From positions 4,526,001 through 4,590,000 of the forward strand of contig NZ_CP051774.1 in NCBI RefSeq assembly GCF_012913485.1: 64,000 nt of DNA, written 5' to 3'. Position 1 is the first letter of the stretch. Each line of letters starts with the position of its first letter. The position numbers and the translations under genes were made by a program. The DNA is from Luteolibacter luteus (GTDB lineage: Bacteria; Verrucomicrobiota; Verrucomicrobiia; Verrucomicrobiales; Akkermansiaceae). Positions 33,510 to 43,271 of the stretch are shown one piece after another. The notes beneath the pieces are model-generated. The model did no database searches. It saw nothing but the letters and a program-made list of their open reading frames with translations, and was not told the origin of the DNA.

Positions 33510-35297
33510 ATGCACGCCAACGATTGGCTCCAACTCGCCCTCTTTGTGGGCGTCCTCGCCGCGATCACCAGACCGCTCGGCATCTACCTCACCCGCATCC
33601 TCGACCCGCAAGGCCGTACGTGGCTGGATCCCATCCTGCGTCCCCTCGAACGGCTCACCTACAAGATCATGGGTGTTGATCCCGCCCAGGAGCAGGACTG
33701 GAAGCGCTACACCTTCGCCATGCTGCTCTTCAGCCTGGTGGGCTTCGTTTTCACCTATGCAATCCTCCGCCTTCAGCACCTGCTGCCGCTGAACCCTCAG
33801 GGCTTGGGCGCCTTGAGTCCGGCACTCGCCTTCAATACCGCGGTCAGCTTCACCACGAACACGAACTGGCAGAGCTACGGCGGGGAATCCACCATGTCCT
33901 ACCTCTCGCAGATGGTCGGGCTGACCCTGCATAACTTCACATCCGCCGCCACCGGTATCGGGATCGCCGCCGCCTTGGTCCGCGGGATCTCCCGGCACAC
34001 CACGAGTCTGCTCGGGAACTTCTGGGTGGATCTGGTGCGCGTCACGTACTACCTGCTTCTTCCCCTCTGTACCGCCATTGCGATCTTCCTCGTCTCGCAG
34101 GGGGTGATCCAGAACTTCAAGGCATACGACACCGCGAAGGTTGTTGAACGCCAGGTGATCCAGGTGGAGTCCACCAATGATTCCGGAGAAACGGTGACCG
34201 AATCGAGCACCGTCGACCAGCAAGTCATTGCGCAGGGGCCGATGGCCTCGCAGGTGGCGATCAAGATGCTGGGAACGAATGGCGGGGGCTTCGCGAACGC
34301 CAACGCGGCCCATCCTTACGAGAATCCGACCCCGCTTTCGAATTTCGTGCAGATGCTTTCGATCTTCGCGATCGGCAGCGGTCTGACCTGGTATCTTGGA
34401 AAATCGACCGGAAACCAAGGTCACGGCTGGTCGGTCTGGTCCGCCATGATGATCCTCTTCATTGCAGGCACGCTCGCCTGCTGGTGGGCGGAAGCGAGGG
34501 GGAACCCGATCCACCATGCGCTGGGACTTGCGGCGGCAGATGGTAATCTCGAGGGCAAGGAAGTCCGTTTCGGAATCTTCAATTCCTCACTTTTCGCGGT
34601 TGTCACCACTGCGGCTTCCTGCGGTGCGGTGAATTCGATGCATGACTCCTTCACCGCGATCGGTGGACTGATTCCGCTCTTCATGATGGAGCTGGGTGAA
34701 GTGGTGATTGGTGGTGTCGGGGCAGGTCTCTATGGCATGCTGGTCTTCGTGGTTCTCGCGGTCTTTATCGCGGGTCTGATGGTAGGCCGCACCCCGGAAT
34801 ACCTTGGCAAGAAGATCAATGCCTTCGAGGTGAAGATGGCCATGCTTTCCCTGCTGGTGCTGACCATGACGATCCTCGGGTTCACTGCCTGGGCTGCTGT
34901 GAGCAATTGGAGTTTGGCTGGCTTGAACAATGCCGGTCCGCACGGCTTCAGCGAGATGCTCTACGCCTACAGCTCCGCGACGGCGAACAATGGTAGTGCC
35001 TTCGGCGGTCTTACCGCGAACCCGGGCAGTGGCGATCCGCACTACAATGTGACGCTTGGTGCCGCGATGCTCATCGGTCGTTTCCTGATGATCGTGCCGA
35101 TTCTTGCGATGGCCGGATCCCTGGCGAAGAAGAAGTTCGCTCCTCCCGGCCCGGGTACCTTTCCGGTTTCCGGCAGCACCTTCACGGTGCTGCTCATCGG
35201 CACGGTGCTGCTCATCGGCGCATTGAACTTCCTCCCGGCTCTCGCCTTAGGCCCGATCGTCGAGCACTTCCTCATGCTTGGCGGAAATCTCTTCTAA
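33510..35297 (+). CDS. kdpA: Potassium-transporting ATPase channel subunit KdpA
   Basis: A 595-residue inner-membrane subunit that selects and conducts K+. The start MHANDWLQLALFVGVLAAIT, the filter-type loops AVSFTTNTNWQSYGGE, GTNGGGFANANAAHPYENPT and TSAATGIGIAA, and the late SATANNGSAFGGLTAN are characteristic. Length is slightly over E. coli KdpA (557), the excess lying in the loop around 205-245 (ESTNDSGETVTESSTVDQQV). It is followed 27 bp later by kdpB. Confidence 0.97.
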   Translation: MHANDWLQLALFVGVLAAITRPLGIYLTRILDPQGRTWLDPILRPLERLTYKIMGVDPAQEQDWKRYTFAMLLFSLVGFVFTYAILRLQHLLPLNPQGLGALSPALAFNTAVSFTTNTNWQSYGGESTMSYLSQMVGLTLHNFTSAATGIGIAAALVRGISRHTTSLLGNFWVDLVRVTYYLLLPLCTAIAIFLVSQGVIQNFKAYDTAKVVERQVIQVESTNDSGETVTESSTVDQQVIAQGPMASQVAIKMLGTNGGGFANANAAHPYENPTPLSNFVQMLSIFAIGSGLTWYLGKSTGNQGHGWSVWSAMMILFIAGTLACWWAEARGNPIHHALGLAAADGNLEGKEVRFGIFNSSLFAVVTTAASCGAVNSMHDSFTAIGGLIPLFMMELGEVVIGGVGAGLYGMLVFVVLAVFIAGLMVGRTPEYLGKKINAFEVKMAMLSLLVLTMTILGFTAWAAVSNWSLAGLNNAGPHGFSEMLYAYSSATANNGSAFGGLTANPGSGDPHYNVTLGAAMLIGRFLMIVPILAMAGSLAKKKFAPPGPGTFPVSGSTFTVLLIGTVLLIGALNFLPALALGPIVEHFLMLGGNLF

Positions 35298-35324
35298 CCA
35301 ACCGAATCTCCAACGCTTCCGACC

Positions 35325-37349
35325 ATGTCAACGAAAGCTCAATCTCTCTTCGATCGCGCGATCCTGGTTCCCGCGATCGGGGATGCCTTCAAGAAGCTCG
35401 ACCCGCGCCTGATGGTGAAGAACCCGGTGATGTTCGTCACTGAAGTGGGTGCCGTCCTTACCACCGTCGCAATCTTTACCGCCAAGGTGGATCACGGTTT
35501 CATCGTCCAGCTTGCCATCTGGCTCTGGTTTACCGTCCTCTTTGCGAATTTCGCGGAGGCGGTCGCCGAGGGCCGCGGCAAGGCCCAAGCCGACAGCCTG
35601 AGGAAAGCCCGGAAGGACACCATCGCCCGCCGTCTCCGGAAGGATCGCAGCGAGGAGCAGGTGGCGGCGACCTTGCTGGAGAAGGATGATCTTGTGATCT
35701 GCGAAACTGGCGATGTCATCCCGGCCGATGGCGAGGTGATCGAGGGAATCGCCAGTGTCGATGAAGCCGCGATCACCGGTGAATCCGCTCCGGTCATTCG
35801 TGAAAGCGGTGGGGATCGAAGCGCCGTGACCGGTGGCACCCGAGTGATTAGCGACCGCATCGTGATCCGCGTCACTTCGGAGAAGGGGAATACCTTCCTG
35901 GATCGCATGATCTCGATGGTGGAAGGCGCGACGCGGCAGAAGACTCCGAACGAGATCGCCCTGACGATCTTGCTTTCCGCGATGACGCTGATCTTCCTGC
36001 TGGTCTGCATCACGCTGCGTCCCTTCGGGACCTATGCGGGCATGGAGTTCACCATTCCGGTGCTCGTTGCCCTGCTGGTCTGCCTGATCCCCACGACGAT
36101 CGGAGGTTTGCTGAGTGCCATCGGCATCAGCGGGATCGATCGCTTGATTCGTCGCAATGTGATCGCGACGAGCGGTCGCGCGGTGGAAGCGGCAGGTGAC
36201 ATCGATGTCCTGCTGCTCGACAAGACCGGCACCATCACCATCGGCAACCGTATGGCTTCCGCGTTTCTGCCTGCGCCCGGCGTGACCGAGAACGAACTTG
36301 CGGATGCCGCACAGCTCGCCTCGCTGGCCGATGAAACACCGGAAGGTCGCAGCATCGTGGTGCTGGCGAAAGAACGCTTCAATATCCGCGGCAGGGAGCT
36401 TCAGCATCCCCATGCAGCCTTCGTGCCCTTCACCGCGCAGACCCGCATGAGTGGTGTGGATTTGGATGATCGCAGCATTCGCAAGGGTGCGGCGGAGTCG
36501 GTCCAGTGCTGGGTGGAAGAGCAAGGCGGGCATTTCCCGCAGGAAGTTTCCCACGCTGTAGAAGCCGCTGCCCGCGAAGGCCGCACCCCGCTGGTTGTGG
36601 CGGATGGCAGGAAGGTGATGGGCGTCGTTGAACTGAAGGACGTCGTGAAAGGCGGGATCAAGGAGCGCTTCTCCCATCTTCGCAAGATGGGCATCCGAAC
36701 CGTGATGATCACCGGGGATAATCCGATGACTGCGGCCGCTATCGCCGCGGAAGCCGGGGTGGATGACTTCATGGCCCAAGCCACGCCGGAGGACAAGCTG
36801 AAGCGGATCCGCGCTGAGCAAGCTGCCGGCCATCTGGTCGCGATGACCGGCGATGGCACCAACGATGCTCCCGCCCTGGCCCAGGCCGATGTGGGCGTGG
36901 CGATGAATACCGGCACCCAAGCGGCCCGCGAGGCCGGGAACATGGTGGACCTGGACAGCAATCCGACCAAGCTAATCGAGATCGTGGAGATCGGGAAGCA
37001 ACTGCTCATGACCCGTGGGTCCCTCACCACCTTCTCGATTGCAAACGACGTCGCGAAGTACTTCGCCATCATCCCGGCGATGCTGATGGTGACCTTCCCG
37101 GCGATCGCGCCCTTGAATGTCATGAAGCTGGCCTCACCGCAGAGCGCCATCCTGAGTGCGGTGATTTTCAATGCGCTCATCATCATCGCGCTGATCCCGC
37201 TTGCCTTGAAGGGGGTGGCTTACAGGCCGCTCGGCGCGATGGCGGTTCTTCGCCGCAACCTCCTGGTTTATGGGGCCGGGGGGCTTTTGGTTCCCTTTGT
37301 CGGAATCAAAGCAGTGGACCTGATTGTCTCGAATCTTCACCTCGTCTGA
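35325..37349 (+). CDS. kdpB: Potassium-transporting ATPase ATP-binding subunit KdpB
   Basis: A 674-residue P-type ATPase. Phosphorylation occurs on Asp299 in [12 protein letters not shown]; the actuator motif is [14 protein letters not shown]; the hinge is [20 protein letters not shown]. KdpB hydrolyses ATP to drive K+ movement through KdpA. Start ATG 35325 ([20 protein letters not shown]) is typical. Spacing to kdpC is 3 bp. Confidence 0.97.
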   Translation: MSTKAQSLFDRAILVPAIGDAFKKLDPRLMVKNPVMFVTEVGAVLTTVAIFTAKVDHGFIVQLAIWLWFTVLFANFAEAVAEGRGKAQADSLRKARKDTIARRLRKDRSEEQVAATLLEKDDLVICETGDVIPADGEVIEGIASVDEAAITGESAPVIRESGGDRSAVTGGTRVISDRIVIRVTSEKGNTFLDRMISMVEGATRQKTPNEIALTILLSAMTLIFLLVCITLRPFGTYAGMEFTIPVLVALLVCLIPTTIGGLLSAIGISGIDRLIRRNVIATSGRAVEAAGDIDVLLLDKTGTITIGNRMASAFLPAPGVTENELADAAQLASLADETPEGRSIVVLAKERFNIRGRELQHPHAAFVPFTAQTRMSGVDLDDRSIRKGAAESVQCWVEEQGGHFPQEVSHAVEAAAREGRTPLVVADGRKVMGVVELKDVVKGGIKERFSHLRKMGIRTVMITGDNPMTAAAIAAEAGVDDFMAQATPEDKLKRIRAEQAAGHLVAMTGDGTNDAPALAQADVGVAMNTGTQAAREAGNMVDLDSNPTKLIEIVEIGKQLLMTRGSLTTFSIANDVAKYFAIIPAMLMVTFPAIAPLNVMKLASPQSAILSAVIFNALIIIALIPLALKGVAYRPLGAMAVLRRNLLVYGAGGLLVPFVGIKAVDLIVSNLHLV

Positions 37350-37352
37350 ATC

Positions 37353-37943
37353 ATGAACTCTTTTGCGACTGAAATCCGCAGTGCGGTGGGATCCACCGCT
37401 GTCCTCGCCGTTGTATGTTGTGGCGTGTATCCTCTCGTTGTCACTGGCATTACCCGCACGGTCTTCCACGACAAGGCGGACGGGAGCCTGGTCAAGGATG
37501 CTTCCGGAGAAGTCCGTGGCTCAGTCCTCTTGGGACAGAACTTTACCGGGGAGAGATACTTCCACCCGCGTCCTTCCGCTGCGGGGGGGGATGGCTATGA
37601 TGCGGCCAACTCCAGCGGCAGTAACTTGGGGCCCACTTCCCGGAAGCTGGCGGACCAAATCAAGGAGCGCGTCGCGGCCTATCGCGCCACCAATGGCCTT
37701 GAGGTGAATCAGGAAGTCCCCGCCGATGCCGTAACGGCTTCCGGCAGTGGTCTCGATCCGCACATCAGTCTGCCGAATGCCGTTCTCCAGGCATCCCGGG
37801 TTGCCCGGGCGCGCAATCTCCCGGTGGAAAAAGTCCGCGATCTGATCGAGAATAACACCGACAAGCCTGACTTCGGAATCTTCGGGGATGCCGGGGTCAA
37901 TGTCCTCAAGCTCAACCTTGCGCTCGATGCGCTTGCCCCATGA
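37353..37943 (+). CDS. kdpC: Potassium-transporting ATPase subunit KdpC
   Basis: A 196-residue subunit with one N-terminal membrane helix (AVLAVVCCGVYPLVVTGI) and a periplasmic domain with GSVLLGQNFTGERYFHPRPS, DPHISLPNAVLQASRVARAR and the end VNVLKLNLALDAL. It stabilises nucleotide binding to KdpB. Its stop overlaps the next ATG by 4 bp. The C-terminal motif reappears in the following gene, which looks like a shortened paralog. Confidence 0.96.
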   Translation: MNSFATEIRSAVGSTAVLAVVCCGVYPLVVTGITRTVFHDKADGSLVKDASGEVRGSVLLGQNFTGERYFHPRPSAAGGDGYDAANSSGSNLGPTSRKLADQIKERVAAYRATNGLEVNQEVPADAVTASGSGLDPHISLPNAVLQASRVARARNLPVEKVRDLIENNTDKPDFGIFGDAGVNVLKLNLALDALAP

Positions 37944-38329
37944 ATGCTCCGGTTCGCGCGTTCCTTGTCGCCTTGGCTCTCGGCGGGCTGGGGGCCGCAT
38001 GGTGGTTCAGCCGCGAGGACGCGCAGTCACTTCCAGATGAAAAGAAGATAGCGATCGAACGCTTGGTGGAGTCCCAAACAGGACCGGCCTATTTCCAATC
38101 CGGAGACTCCGCACCCGATCCTGATAGTGACGGTGTCGTCTGGATCGATGCCGTGGTGGCTCGGGCGCAGATCGATCGGATTGTCGCGGAGCGGAAGGGA
38201 GACGACGCGATGAAGCGGCGGATCGATAGGCTGGTGGATGAAGCTTCCGAACCTCATCCCTCAAGGGCTGTGGGGGGAGAGCGGATAAACTTGGCCCGCC
38301 TCAACCTCGCCTTGGATGCCGCCAAATAG
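37940..38329 (+). CDS. KdpC-like short paralog between kdpC and kdpD
   Basis: A 129-residue protein with an N-terminal hydrophobic helix (AFLVALALGGLGAAWWF) and a soluble part ending INLARLNLALDAAK, matching the KdpC end VNVLKLNLALDALAP. Upstream parts also align in kind: VVARAQIDRIVAERKGDDAM here against AVLQASRVARARNLPVEKV in KdpC, then RRIDRLVDEASE against VRDLIENNTD. The KdpC middle (the GQNFTGERYFHPRPS region) is missing. It overlaps kdpC by 4 bp and sits 60 bp before kdpD. I infer a duplicated, truncated KdpC; it might modulate the pump or contact the sensor. Confidence 0.75.
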   Translation: MNAPVRAFLVALALGGLGAAWWFSREDAQSLPDEKKIAIERLVESQTGPAYFQSGDSAPDPDSDGVVWIDAVVARAQIDRIVAERKGDDAMKRRIDRLVDEASEPHPSRAVGGERINLARLNLALDAAK

Positions 38330-38389
38330 GGTTGATCCCCGGGCTAGGCGCGGCGCCGGAAATCTGCTGAACTCCCTTCATCGTCCTTG

Positions 38390-41038
38390 ATGTCTGACGA
38401 CTATCGACCGGATCCCGATATCCTCCTCGCGCAGGTGCAGCGCGCGGAGCGGGGGAGGCATGCGGGCCGGCTCTTCATCTTCCTCGGGATGTGCCCGGGC
38501 GTGGGGAAGACCTACGCCATGCTCCAGATGGGCAGGCAGCGGCGAAACGATGGCATCCGTGTCCTCGCAGGAGTGGTGGAAACCCATGGACGCGCTGAGA
38601 CTGCGGCCTTGCTGGACGGACTTGAGGTTCTGCCAAGAAAGCAGATCGAGCACGGCGGCCATCTTCTGGATGAGTTCGATCTCGATACCGCGCTGGCCCG
38701 CCGTCCCGATCTCCTGCTAGTCGACGAGCTGGCTCATACCAATGCTCCCGGTAGCCGTCACCAGAAGCGCTATCAGGACGTGCTGGAGTTGCTCGACGCG
38801 GGTATCGATGTTTGCACCACGGTTAATGTCCAGCACATCGAGAGCCAGGTGGATATCGTGCGCCAGATCACCGGCATCGCGGTGCAGGAGACAGTTCCCG
38901 ATTCGATCTTGGATCGCGCCCATGAGATCCAACTCGTGGATCTCGGGGTGGAGAAGCTCTTGCAGCGGCTGGCGGAGGGGAAAGTTTATCTGGGCGAGCG
39001 TGCCAATGCTGCCGCGGAGGGATTCTTCCGGGAGGGGAACCTCACCGCCTTGCGAGAGATGGCCCTGCGTTTCACGGCCGAACGCGTGGACCGCGACCTT
39101 GAGGATTTCCGTCGGGCGCGACGCGATTCCAGTCCTTGGAAGACGAACGCGCGTCTCCTCGTCGGCGTGGCTCCCACGCCCTATTCGGAAAGCTTGGTTC
39201 GTTGGACCCGGCGAGCCGCGGCACGCATTGGCTGCCCGTGGATCGGAGTGTGGGTGGAAGGGGTGCGCAAGCTTCGCCCGGATGAAGAGGAGATGCTGGC
39301 CCGGGGTCTCGCCTTGGTCCGGAATCTTGGCGGTGAGGTCGTCCATGTTACGGGCGACAACGTTGCGAACGCCCTGTTGGAAGTCGCCCGGGAGCGGAAT
39401 GTCAGCCAGATCGTCGTCGGGAAGTCCGACACGAAATATCCTTGGAGGCGATCTTTGACCGACCGGGTGATTGCGGGCAGCGGCGACATCGATGTCTGCG
39501 TGGTCCGGCCCTTTGCGGGAAAGCGCTCGCGAAAGTCCGCCGAGATCCCCACCGAACCAGGAAAATGGAATGACTATCTGAGCGCTCTTGGCCTGACCGC
39601 ACTGATGACCGTGGTGGGATGGCTTGCGGTGCCCGTGAGCGGCTACACGGTGCCGGCTTTCATTTACCTTCTGGCGATCGTGCTGGCATCACTGCGATGG
39701 CAGCGGGGTGCCACATTGTTGATGGCAGCCGTGTCAGCCGTCTCGTGGGACTATCTTTTCATTCCGCCGCGTTTCACCCTTCACGTGGACCGGGCCGAGG
39801 ACATGGCGATGCTTTCGATGTTCTTCGTGATCGCCTTGGCCATGGGGCATCTGACCACGCGGCTCCGCATGCGGGAGAAAGCCGAGCGCCAGCGTCAGCG
39901 CCATACCGATGCCTTGCTTCGTGTGACCCAGCAGGCGGCCTTGAGCCCGGAGACCGGAAAGGGCTTTGAAGCGGCGCTGCGGGTGATTGAGTCGATCCTC
40001 GGTGGAAAGATATCGCTGCTCGTGCGGCAGGACGATCACTCGCTTGGTCACACCGCTCATGCTGCGAGCGCGTTCCAGCCTGACGATTCGGAATTTGCCG
40101 TGGCGTCATGGGCCTTTGCGAACCACCAACCTGCCGGGCGCTTCACTGAAACGTTGCCGTCCGCGCAGGCGATCTGGTTTCCGCTGCAAACCGCGACCTC
40201 CGCCATGGGAGTGATGGGGCTCATGCGTGAGTCGTCGGCGCTCTCCTTCACCGAACGACAGGCAATGGAAGCCTTTGCCCTCCAGCTTGCATTGGTTCTG
40301 GAGAAGGAACACTTCATCCAGGCGGTGCAACTCGCCGAACGGCTTGAGGAAGGGGAGAAGCTGCGTCGCGCGCTTTTCGACAGTATTTCCCATGAGCTGA
40401 AGACCCCTATCGCCGTGATCCGGGCAGCGGTGGAAACAAAAGGGGGGACTCCCGCCGATCCTTGCATCGTGGAGATCGACACGGCCTCGCGCCGTCTGCA
40501 ACGCATTGTCGAGAGTCTCCTGCAGATGACCCGCTTGGAATCCTCGGTGATCGAACCGAAGTCGGAGTGGTGCGATGTGAACGACATCATTTCAGGATCC
40601 TTGGAAACCACGCGCGACCTTTTCAAAGGTCGTGAACTGAAGGTCGAGATCCCATCTGATTTTCCCTTGGTGAAGACCGATCACCAGTTGCTGGAGCAGT
40701 GTCTGACCAATCTGCTCCACAATGCCGCGGTGCACACGCCTGATGGGACATTGGTGGAGCTGGCGGTTCTGCGTCGTGTCAAAGGGATCGAGATCATCGT
40801 CCGCGATCACGGCGGGGGAATGGCTGAGGGCGAAGAAAAGAAGATCTTCGGGAAGTTCTACCGCTCTCCAGGGTCTCCGGCTGGTGGTAGTGGCCTCGGC
40901 CTCTCCATTGTGAAAGGCTTTCTCCGCGCGCTTGGCGGCGAGGTTATTGCCCGCAATCATCCATCGGGCGGCGCCGAATTCGCCGTCCGGCTACCCGTCG
41001 AGACGATGGAAGCTTCCGCTGCGATCCCACCCCCCTAG
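38390..41038 (+). CDS. kdpD: Sensor histidine kinase KdpD
   Basis: An 882-residue inner-membrane sensor that controls kdp expression. Domains in order: KdpD N-terminal domain with P-loop GMCPGVGKT (33-41), a universal-stress-like domain (about 250-370), four membrane helices (around 395-500), a GAF-like region, HisKA with SISHELKTP (His668), and HATPase with NLLHNAAVHT and GSGLGLSIVKG. ATG 38390 is preferred to the adjoining TTG 38387. The response regulator follows 4 bp after the stop. Confidence 0.96.
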   Translation: MSDDYRPDPDILLAQVQRAERGRHAGRLFIFLGMCPGVGKTYAMLQMGRQRRNDGIRVLAGVVETHGRAETAALLDGLEVLPRKQIEHGGHLLDEFDLDTALARRPDLLLVDELAHTNAPGSRHQKRYQDVLELLDAGIDVCTTVNVQHIESQVDIVRQITGIAVQETVPDSILDRAHEIQLVDLGVEKLLQRLAEGKVYLGERANAAAEGFFREGNLTALREMALRFTAERVDRDLEDFRRARRDSSPWKTNARLLVGVAPTPYSESLVRWTRRAAARIGCPWIGVWVEGVRKLRPDEEEMLARGLALVRNLGGEVVHVTGDNVANALLEVARERNVSQIVVGKSDTKYPWRRSLTDRVIAGSGDIDVCVVRPFAGKRSRKSAEIPTEPGKWNDYLSALGLTALMTVVGWLAVPVSGYTVPAFIYLLAIVLASLRWQRGATLLMAAVSAVSWDYLFIPPRFTLHVDRAEDMAMLSMFFVIALAMGHLTTRLRMREKAERQRQRHTDALLRVTQQAALSPETGKGFEAALRVIESILGGKISLLVRQDDHSLGHTAHAASAFQPDDSEFAVASWAFANHQPAGRFTETLPSAQAIWFPLQTATSAMGVMGLMRESSALSFTERQAMEAFALQLALVLEKEHFIQAVQLAERLEEGEKLRRALFDSISHELKTPIAVIRAAVETKGGTPADPCIVEIDTASRRLQRIVESLLQMTRLESSVIEPKSEWCDVNDIISGSLETTRDLFKGRELKVEIPSDFPLVKTDHQLLEQCLTNLLHNAAVHTPDGTLVELAVLRRVKGIEIIVRDHGGGMAEGEEKKIFGKFYRSPGSPAGGSGLGLSIVKGFLRALGGEVIARNHPSGGAEFAVRLPVETMEASAAIPPP

Positions 41039-41042
41039 ACCC

Positions 41043-41705
41043 GTGACCGCGCTGATCATTGACGACGAGATCCAGATCCGCCGCTTGCTGCGGCTCGCGC
41101 TGGAGTCGAAAGGCTATGAGGTGCGCGAAGCCGAGAACGGGCAGCTCGGGCTGCAGGCCTGCGCGGTCCATCGCCCGGATGTGGTGCTGCTGGATCTCGG
41201 CTTGCCGGACATGGATGGTTTGGAGGTCTTGAAGCGCCTGCGGGAGTGGAGTGACACTCCGGTGCTGATCTTGTCCGTCAGGGACGAGGAGGCTGGAAAG
41301 ATCACCGCCCTGGAATGCGGTGCCGACGACTACGTCACGAAGCCTTTTGCAACCGGAGAGCTGCTGGCGCGTCTCGCAGCGATCCAGCGTCGCCGGCATG
41401 GCAACGATGCGCCGGAGATCGTCTTCGGCCCGCTGTTGTTGCGGCTGGACCGACATGAAGCGATCCTCGAAGGGGAGGAGCTGAAACTGACTCCGACCGA
41501 GTTCGCCTTTCTCCGGGCTCTCGCCCGGCACACGGGCAAGATCGTCACCCAGCGTCAACTCCTGCGCGAGGTCTGGGGGCCTCAGGCAGAGGACCAAACA
41601 CACTACCTCCGGGTCTACGCGAATTTTCTCCGCAAGAAGTTGGGCAATACCCTGCTTGTCCGGAACGAGCCGGGGATCGGCTACCGGTTGGTCGAACCTC
41701 TCTAA
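41043..41705 (+). CDS. kdpE: Response regulator KdpE
   Basis: A 220-residue OmpR-type regulator starting at GTG 41043 (VTALIIDDEIQIRRLLRLAL), 4 bp after kdpD. The receiver has Asp51 in VVLLDLGLPDMDG, Thr/Ser and Lys positions in LILSVRDE and YVTKPF. The winged-helix domain has KLTPTEFAFLRALARH and ends GIGYRLVEPL. A longer frame from 40932 would overlap kdpD extensively and is rejected. Expected to activate kdpFABC under potassium limitation. Confidence 0.95.
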   Translation: MTALIIDDEIQIRRLLRLALESKGYEVREAENGQLGLQACAVHRPDVVLLDLGLPDMDGLEVLKRLREWSDTPVLILSVRDEEAGKITALECGADDYVTKPFATGELLARLAAIQRRRHGNDAPEIVFGPLLLRLDRHEAILEGEELKLTPTEFAFLRALARHTGKIVTQRQLLREVWGPQAEDQTHYLRVYANFLRKKLGNTLLVRNEPGIGYRLVEPL

Positions 41706-41721
41706 ATGCTATCAAGCATTT
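41704..41721 (+). terminator. Weak hairpin after kdpE
   Basis: AAATGCT (41704-41710) and AGCATTT (41715-41721) form a 7 bp AT-rich stem with an ATCA loop immediately after the kdpE stop. There is no clear T-run beyond the stem end, so termination is uncertain. Confidence 0.3.
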
Positions 41722-41756
41722 GACGAAGACTTGGAACCGGCGGATGGGTTCCGTGT

Positions 41757-42266
41757 ATGAGTGCGATCCAGGATCTTGCCGCCTCGGAGGCTGTGGAAAA
41801 GATGCGGGACATGATTGATGCCGCTGCTGCCACCTGCCTGTTTGCCACGAATTTGAGTTCCATTCCATTCCATCTCTGCCCCATGCAGGTACAAGATGTG
41901 GAGAATGACGGAACCCTTTGGCTCTTCAGTGGAGCCGATAGCGTTCACAACGCGCATATCGGCCTCGATCCACGTGTCCAGCTGATGTTCTGCAACGGCG
42001 GCAAGCACGAGTATCTGGCCATCCACGGTCGGGCAGAGATTACGACCGAGATCCACAAGGTGGATGAGCTGTGGACTCCCGCCGTGAAGACGTGGTTTCC
42101 CCAAGGAAAGGACGATCCCAATCTCACCTTGATCGCGGTCCATCCTGAGAAGGTTCACTACTGGGATACGAAGGACGGCAAGCTCGTGGCAATGGGTAAG
42201 ATGCTCGTTGGTGCCGTGACCGGAAAGCGGCTGGAGCTCGGGATCGAGGGAGACCTAAACCCGTAA
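41757..42266 (+). CDS. PPOX/FMN-binding split-barrel general stress protein
   Basis: A 169-residue pyridoxamine-5'-phosphate-oxidase-like protein. It has the strand pattern FATNLSSIPFHLCPMQVQDV, DGTLWLFSGADSVH and VQLMFCNGGKHEYLAIHGRA typical of the general-stress-protein-26 subgroup, and ends with the VHPEKVHYWDTKDGK motif. These bind FMN or F420-like cofactors; substrates are generally unknown. It follows the kdp operon by about 50 bp, leading a small group with stress-type genes. Confidence 0.85.
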   Translation: MSAIQDLAASEAVEKMRDMIDAAAATCLFATNLSSIPFHLCPMQVQDVENDGTLWLFSGADSVHNAHIGLDPRVQLMFCNGGKHEYLAIHGRAEITTEIHKVDELWTPAVKTWFPQGKDDPNLTLIAVHPEKVHYWDTKDGKLVAMGKMLVGAVTGKRLELGIEGDLNP

Positions 42267-42386
42267 AAGGGATGCGATTGGCACGGAGGCTAGGCGAAGT
42301 GCAATCTCCGTCACCCAAGCAGTGCTGATCTTCTCCCGGCTCTCCGGGAGCAATGGCTTGGCCCGAGACTTGCGGAGTAAATCCCC

Positions 42387-43271
42387 ATGCCGAACAAGTC
42401 TAAGAAGGACGAAGAAGAGGCGCAACGTCCGGAGCAAACCCAAGGCCGGCAGCCGGGCCGCCAGGAGCCGATGAGGCCTCAGCCTCTCACGGAGAATCCT
42501 GCCATCAGGGGTAGCGGCCGTCTCCAGGGAAGGTCCGCCGTAATTAGTGGTGGCGACTCAGGGATCGGACGTGCCGTGGCGGTGGCATTCGCCCGGGAGG
42601 GAGCTAACGTTACCATCCTCTACCTCGAGGAAGAGGAAGATGCAAAGGAGACGGTAAGGCTGGTGGAGGGCAAGGGTTGTCGCTGCTTGAGCATCCGCTG
42701 CGATGTGGGGAACAAGAGTGAGTGTGAGGAAGCCATCGCCAAGGTAGCGCACACGTTCGGCCACCTCGATATCGTGGTGAACAATGCGGCGGAGCAGCAT
42801 CCTCAGGAGTCGCTCGCGGATATCAGCGAGGAGCAGCTTCTTCGGACCTTTCAAACGAATATCTTTTCCATGTTCCATCTAAGCGCAGCCGCGCTTCCGC
42901 TCATTCGTGAATCCGGAGCCGGTGCAATCATCAATACCAGTTCGGTCACGGCCTATCGTGGTAGCCCAAAGCTGCTCGACTATTCTTCCACGAAAGGCGC
43001 GATCGTCAGCTTTACCCGTTCCTTGGCAGCGCAGTTGGCAGAAGAAGGGATCCGGGTGAATGCGGTGGCTCCGGGTCCGATCTGGACACCGCTCATTCCT
43101 GCGACCTTTCCTGCGGAAGAAGTGGCCACCTTTGGCTCGGACAGTCCACTCGGCCGAGCTGGCGAGCCTTGGGAATGCGCGGAGTGCTACGTCTTTCTCG
43201 CCAGCGATTCCGCAAATTACATGACAGGCCAAGTCTTGCATCCCAATGGAGGAGAAATCATCAACGGCTAA
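42387..43271 (+). CDS. Short-chain dehydrogenase/reductase (YghA/GSP39 type)
   Basis: A 294-residue NAD(P)-dependent oxidoreductase. A polar N-terminal extension (about 1-45, rich in Gln/Arg/Pro) precedes the Rossmann motif SGGDSGIGRA. NNAAEQHP and the active site Tyr199-x3-Lys203 (YSSTKGA) are intact. The extension and overall pattern match the general stress SDRs YghA/YdaD. It overlaps the downstream YihY gene by 26 bp. Confidence 0.92.
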   Translation: MPNKSKKDEEEAQRPEQTQGRQPGRQEPMRPQPLTENPAIRGSGRLQGRSAVISGGDSGIGRAVAVAFAREGANVTILYLEEEEDAKETVRLVEGKGCRCLSIRCDVGNKSECEEAIAKVAHTFGHLDIVVNNAAEQHPQESLADISEEQLLRTFQTNIFSMFHLSAAALPLIRESGAGAIINTSSVTAYRGSPKLLDYSSTKGAIVSFTRSLAAQLAEEGIRVNAVAPGPIWTPLIPATFPAEEVATFGSDSPLGRAGEPWECAECYVFLASDSANYMTGQVLHPNGGEIING

